A stretch of DNA of 6,863 nt from Deltaproteobacteria bacterium (GTDB lineage Bacteria > Myxococcota_A > UBA9160 > JAFDET01), in contig JAFDET010000242.1 in assembly GCA_019310195.1 (NCBI GenBank), positions 1-6,863 on the forward strand, written 5' to 3'. The notes below the pieces were generated by a model that was not told where the DNA came from, searched no databases, and saw only the letters and a list, made by a program, of their open reading frames with translations. Below are positions 6,081-6,863 of the stretch, in pieces; the stretch's first letter is position 1; every line of letters begins with the position of its first letter. Both the position numbers and the translations under genes were made by a program.

Positions 6081-6188
6081 GTGACCACCGCCCGCTGCAC
6101 GCTCGCCCTTGCCCTAGCCGCCTTCCTGGCGGCTCGAGCGCGAGGCGGGCTTCCTCACCGGCGGCTCAGGTGGTGTACTCCGCGTTGA
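6081..6188 (+). CDS. Short signal-peptide-like ORF with a strong ribosome binding site, possible gene remnant
   Basis: GGAGGA at 6068-6073 stands seven bases before a GTG at 6081, a near-ideal initiation site. The 35-codon frame begins MTTARCTLALALAAFLAARA, which has the basic/hydrophobic/small-residue shape of a secretion signal. It then turns into an arginine-rich tail and stops at 6186-6188, overlapping the argJ 3' end by 23 bases on the opposite strand. No homologue is recognised. It may be the left-over start of a lost secreted-protein gene, a real tiny peptide, or coincidence in GC-rich DNA, where Ala/Leu runs are common. It is oriented away from the PilZ gene, so 6011-6067 would be a divergent promoter region. 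Confidence 0.25.
   Translation: MTTARCTLALALAAFLAARARGGLPHRRLRWCTPR
6116..6134 (-). terminator. GC-rich hairpin downstream of argJ, without U-tract
   Basis: AGCCGCC (6116-6122) and GGCGGCT (6128-6134) form a perfect 7-bp stem around a 5-base loop. It begins 31 bases past the argJ stop. No T-rich run follows on either strand, so it is not a canonical intrinsic terminator; it could protect the 3' end of the argJ message or assist termination. It also lies inside the short plus-strand ORF, where it encodes AAFLAA, so alanine codons alone could explain it. Confidence 0.25.
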
Positions 6189-6863
6189 TGCGCACGTAGT
6201 CGTAGGTCAGGTCGCAGGTCCAGACCCGATCCGATGCGCGGCCCGCGCCCAGGTGAACCTCGATCTCCACCTCGTCGGCGGCCAGGCGGGCCCCGGCGCG
6301 ACGCCGCGCGGCCGGCCCCGCCGACGCGCCGTTGCGAAATACGGTGACGCCGCCCAGGCGCACGCGGGTGCGCTCCAGGTTGAGCCGGACTCCGCCGGCC
6401 CCGAGCGTCTGCAGGATCCGTCCCCAGTTGGCATCTCGTCCGAAGATCGCGGTCTTGACCAGCAGCGAGTTGGCGATGCGCCGGGCCGCGCGCTCGGCGT
6501 CGGCGGCGTCCCGGGCGCCGCTGACGCGCACCGTGACCAGCTTGGTGGCACCCTCCCCGTCCCGGGCCAGCATCTTCGCCAGATCCTCGAACACCCCGCC
6601 CACGGCGCGCCCGAAGGCGGCCGCGCCGGGGCTCGACGGCCCGCGCAGGCTGCGGTTCCCGGCGCGCCCGTTGGCCAGCAGCAACGCGCTGTCGCTGGTG
6701 GAGGTCTCGCCGTCCACGGTGATGCGGTTCAGGGTGGGCCCGACGGCGCCGCGCAGGGTTCGGCGCACGAAGGCCGGCGTAGCGGCCGCATCGGTGAGCA
6801 CGAAGGCCAGCAGGGTGGCCATGTTGGGCTCCACCATGCCCACGCCCTTGGCGATGCCCGCCA
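6166..6863 (-). CDS. argJ: Glutamate N-acetyltransferase / amino-acid acetyltransferase ArgJ (5' part outside window)
   Basis: ArgJ moves the acetyl group from N-acetylornithine to glutamate in the cyclic arginine pathway; bifunctional forms also use acetyl-CoA. The window holds 231 C-terminal residues of a protein normally near 400. The self-cleavage site is visible at KGVGMVEPNMATLLAF: the Thr of MA|TLLAF (codon 6816-6814) would be the catalytic nucleophile and first residue of the beta chain, so the beta chain is complete at 216 residues. Other family blocks are RITVDGETSTSDS, a NSLLVKTAIFGRDANWGRIL segment and the terminal DLTYDYVRINAEYTT. Before DLTYDYV the usual Gly-Cys is Thr-Cys (VWTC), a small deviation. 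The region around GPAARRRAGA is Ala/Arg-rich, as expected in high-GC DNA. The frame is intact to the TGA at 6168-6166. Whether it is mono- or bifunctional cannot be judged without the alpha chain. Its relation to the downstream PilZ gene (155 bp away) is unclear. Confidence 0.95.
   Translation of the reverse strand, partial: AGIAKGVGMVEPNMATLLAFVLTDAAATPAFVRRTLRGAVGPTLNRITVDGETSTSDSALLLANGRAGNRSLRGPSSPGAAAFGRAVGGVFEDLAKMLARDGEGATKLVTVRVSGARDAADAERAARRIANSLLVKTAIFGRDANWGRILQTLGAGGVRLNLERTRVRLGGVTVFRNGASAGPAARRRAGARLAADEVEIEVHLGAGRASDRVWTCDLTYDYVRINAEYTT

Noticed and set aside
6011..6100. Longer start for the PilZ protein at 6100
   Set aside because: The added 30 residues are low-complexity and precede the RRxxPR motif, which normally sits at the N-terminus of such proteins.
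1..6863. Search for a defence system, mobile element, CRISPR array or biosynthetic cluster
   Set aside because: All large frames are core housekeeping genes. No transposase, integrase, nuclease, spaced repeats, terminal inverted repeats or tRNA-like folds were seen.

Overview
This is a GC-rich bacterial window (my impression is about two-thirds G+C) in which nearly all coding sequence lies on the minus strand. The backbone is the conserved translation and envelope-precursor cluster rpsB-tsf-pyrH-frr-uppS-dxr, read right to left from 5149 to beyond the left edge. To its right are a small plus-strand gene for an exported or membrane protein, a single-domain PilZ protein on the minus strand, and the 3' two-thirds of argJ, which enters from the right edge. 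Gene content and the PilZ neighbour suggest a Gram-negative bacterium, perhaps from the deltaproteobacterial/Myxococcota-like or a related uncultured lineage. This is inference from style and synteny; no marker in the window fixes the taxon.

Layout. 1-1137: dxr (3' end missing), MEP pathway. 1134-1892: uppS. 1895-2464: frr. 2478-3185: pyrH. 3182-4045: tsf. 4058-5149: rpsB, with unusual extensions at both ends and a perfect 33-bp tandem duplication near its 3' end. 5150-5366: divergent intergenic region. 5367-5688: small plus-strand gene with a probable +1 frame disruption near its end. 5696-6010: PilZ-domain protein. 6011-6165: intergenic DNA holding a GC hairpin and a good ribosome-binding site in front of a short signal-peptide-like ORF. 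6166-6863: argJ, 5' part missing.

How the genes work together. The six-gene cluster is tightly packed: successive genes overlap by 4 nt (tsf/pyrH and uppS/dxr, both GTGA) or lie 2, 12 or 13 nt apart, so one transcript with translational coupling is likely. It supplies ribosomal protein S2, elongation factor Ts, UMP kinase and ribosome recycling factor, followed by two isoprenoid enzymes. Dxr commits carbon to IPP/DMAPP and UppS polymerises these into the C55 carrier lipid for peptidoglycan. cdsA, which usually sits between uppS and dxr in proteobacterial versions of this cluster, is absent. Four of the six genes start with GTG.

I found no mobile element, CRISPR array, tRNA, rRNA or defence system. 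The unusual points are the extended S2, the missing cdsA, the frame-disrupted small gene with a leaderless-type promoter, and the possible gene remnant beside argJ. None of these amounts to a new multi-gene system.
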